64,000 nucleotides of DNA, from positions 217,478,204 through 217,542,203 of the forward strand of contig OY757010.1 of assembly GCA_963580285.1 (NCBI GenBank), given 5' to 3'. Both the position numbers and the translations under genes were made by a program. Shown one piece after another: positions 63,895 through 64,000 of this stretch. The stretch comes from Lucinisca nassula (Eukaryota; Mollusca; Bivalvia; Lucinida; Lucinidae). Numbering within the stretch: position 1 is the stretch's first letter; each line of letters opens with the position of its first letter. Below the pieces are notes generated by a model. That model saw nothing but the letters and a program-made list of their open reading frames with translations. It searched no databases and had not been told where the DNA came from.

Positions 63895-64000
63895 TATGAT
63901 TTAGGGGTGGAGATCTGAATGGTTTCAGATATTTATGGCATTTTATGAAGATGAGGGGGTGGGGCATGGCCCCAGCACAACCTTGGGGACCCCCATGTTG
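63895..64000 (+). repeat. Minisatellite flank, continuation of the unit split at 27540
   Basis: TATGATTTAGGGGTGGAGATC, ATGAGGGGGTGGGGCATGGC and GGGGACCCCCATGTTG match units in the 18.65-19.53 kb array. The left half (ATGTCTTATCATAAGGAACA) is at 27510-27540. Confidence 0.8.

Overview
The window reads as repeat-rich animal nuclear DNA, most like a bivalve mollusc. That taxon call is an inference from repeat style (tRNA-headed SINEs, very many foldback MITEs, long irregular minisatellites), not from a marker gene. I see no bacterial operon, CRISPR array, rRNA gene or free-standing tRNA gene. The only candidate host coding sequence is a short terminal exon on the minus strand at 11248-11322.

The centre is an intact Polinton (Maverick) virus-like transposon at 34958-59040 (24,083 bp). 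It has ~535 bp terminal inverted repeats and a perfect 6-bp target duplication GGCCTC (34952-34957 and 59041-59046). Left to right it carries: a retroviral-type integrase (-), a protein-primed family B DNA polymerase (+), an 83-aa ORF (+), four small mostly membrane-type proteins (-), an A32-like packaging ATPase (-), a probable double-jelly-roll capsid protein (-), a coiled-coil/membrane protein (+), a C-terminally anchored surface-type protein (-), three further structural-type proteins (+) and, next to the right TIR, a 47-aa ORF (+). All frames are open, genes are packed with 2-33 bp gaps, and nearly every start has an A-run directly before the ATG. No adenain-type cysteine protease was found. 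Between about 48.7/48.96 kb and 58.0/58.27 kb the Polinton holds a ~9 kb block of host-like repeats: tandem arrays, a decayed LINE with another insertion inside it, a SINE and an AT-rich palindrome array.

The Polinton is the innermost of three nested insertions. It lies in a long-TIR element at 33463-60426 (arms ~650 bp, 5-bp duplication CTTTA). That lies in a 36,354-bp insertion at 27541-63894, which has 35-bp perfect terminal inverted repeats, a TA duplication, and splits one minisatellite unit.

Outside this nest (1-27540 and 63895-64000) is a dense field of non-autonomous elements: two piggyBac-like MITE families with TTAA ends, a foldback family with ends near CATCACGAAAACACGCC, mariner-like hairpins, three SINE families with clean target duplications, and minisatellites near 0.1-1.2, 14.8-16.0, 18.6-20.2 and 22.6-23.9 kb. 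Several otherwise unrelated MITE families share one central hairpin sequence.
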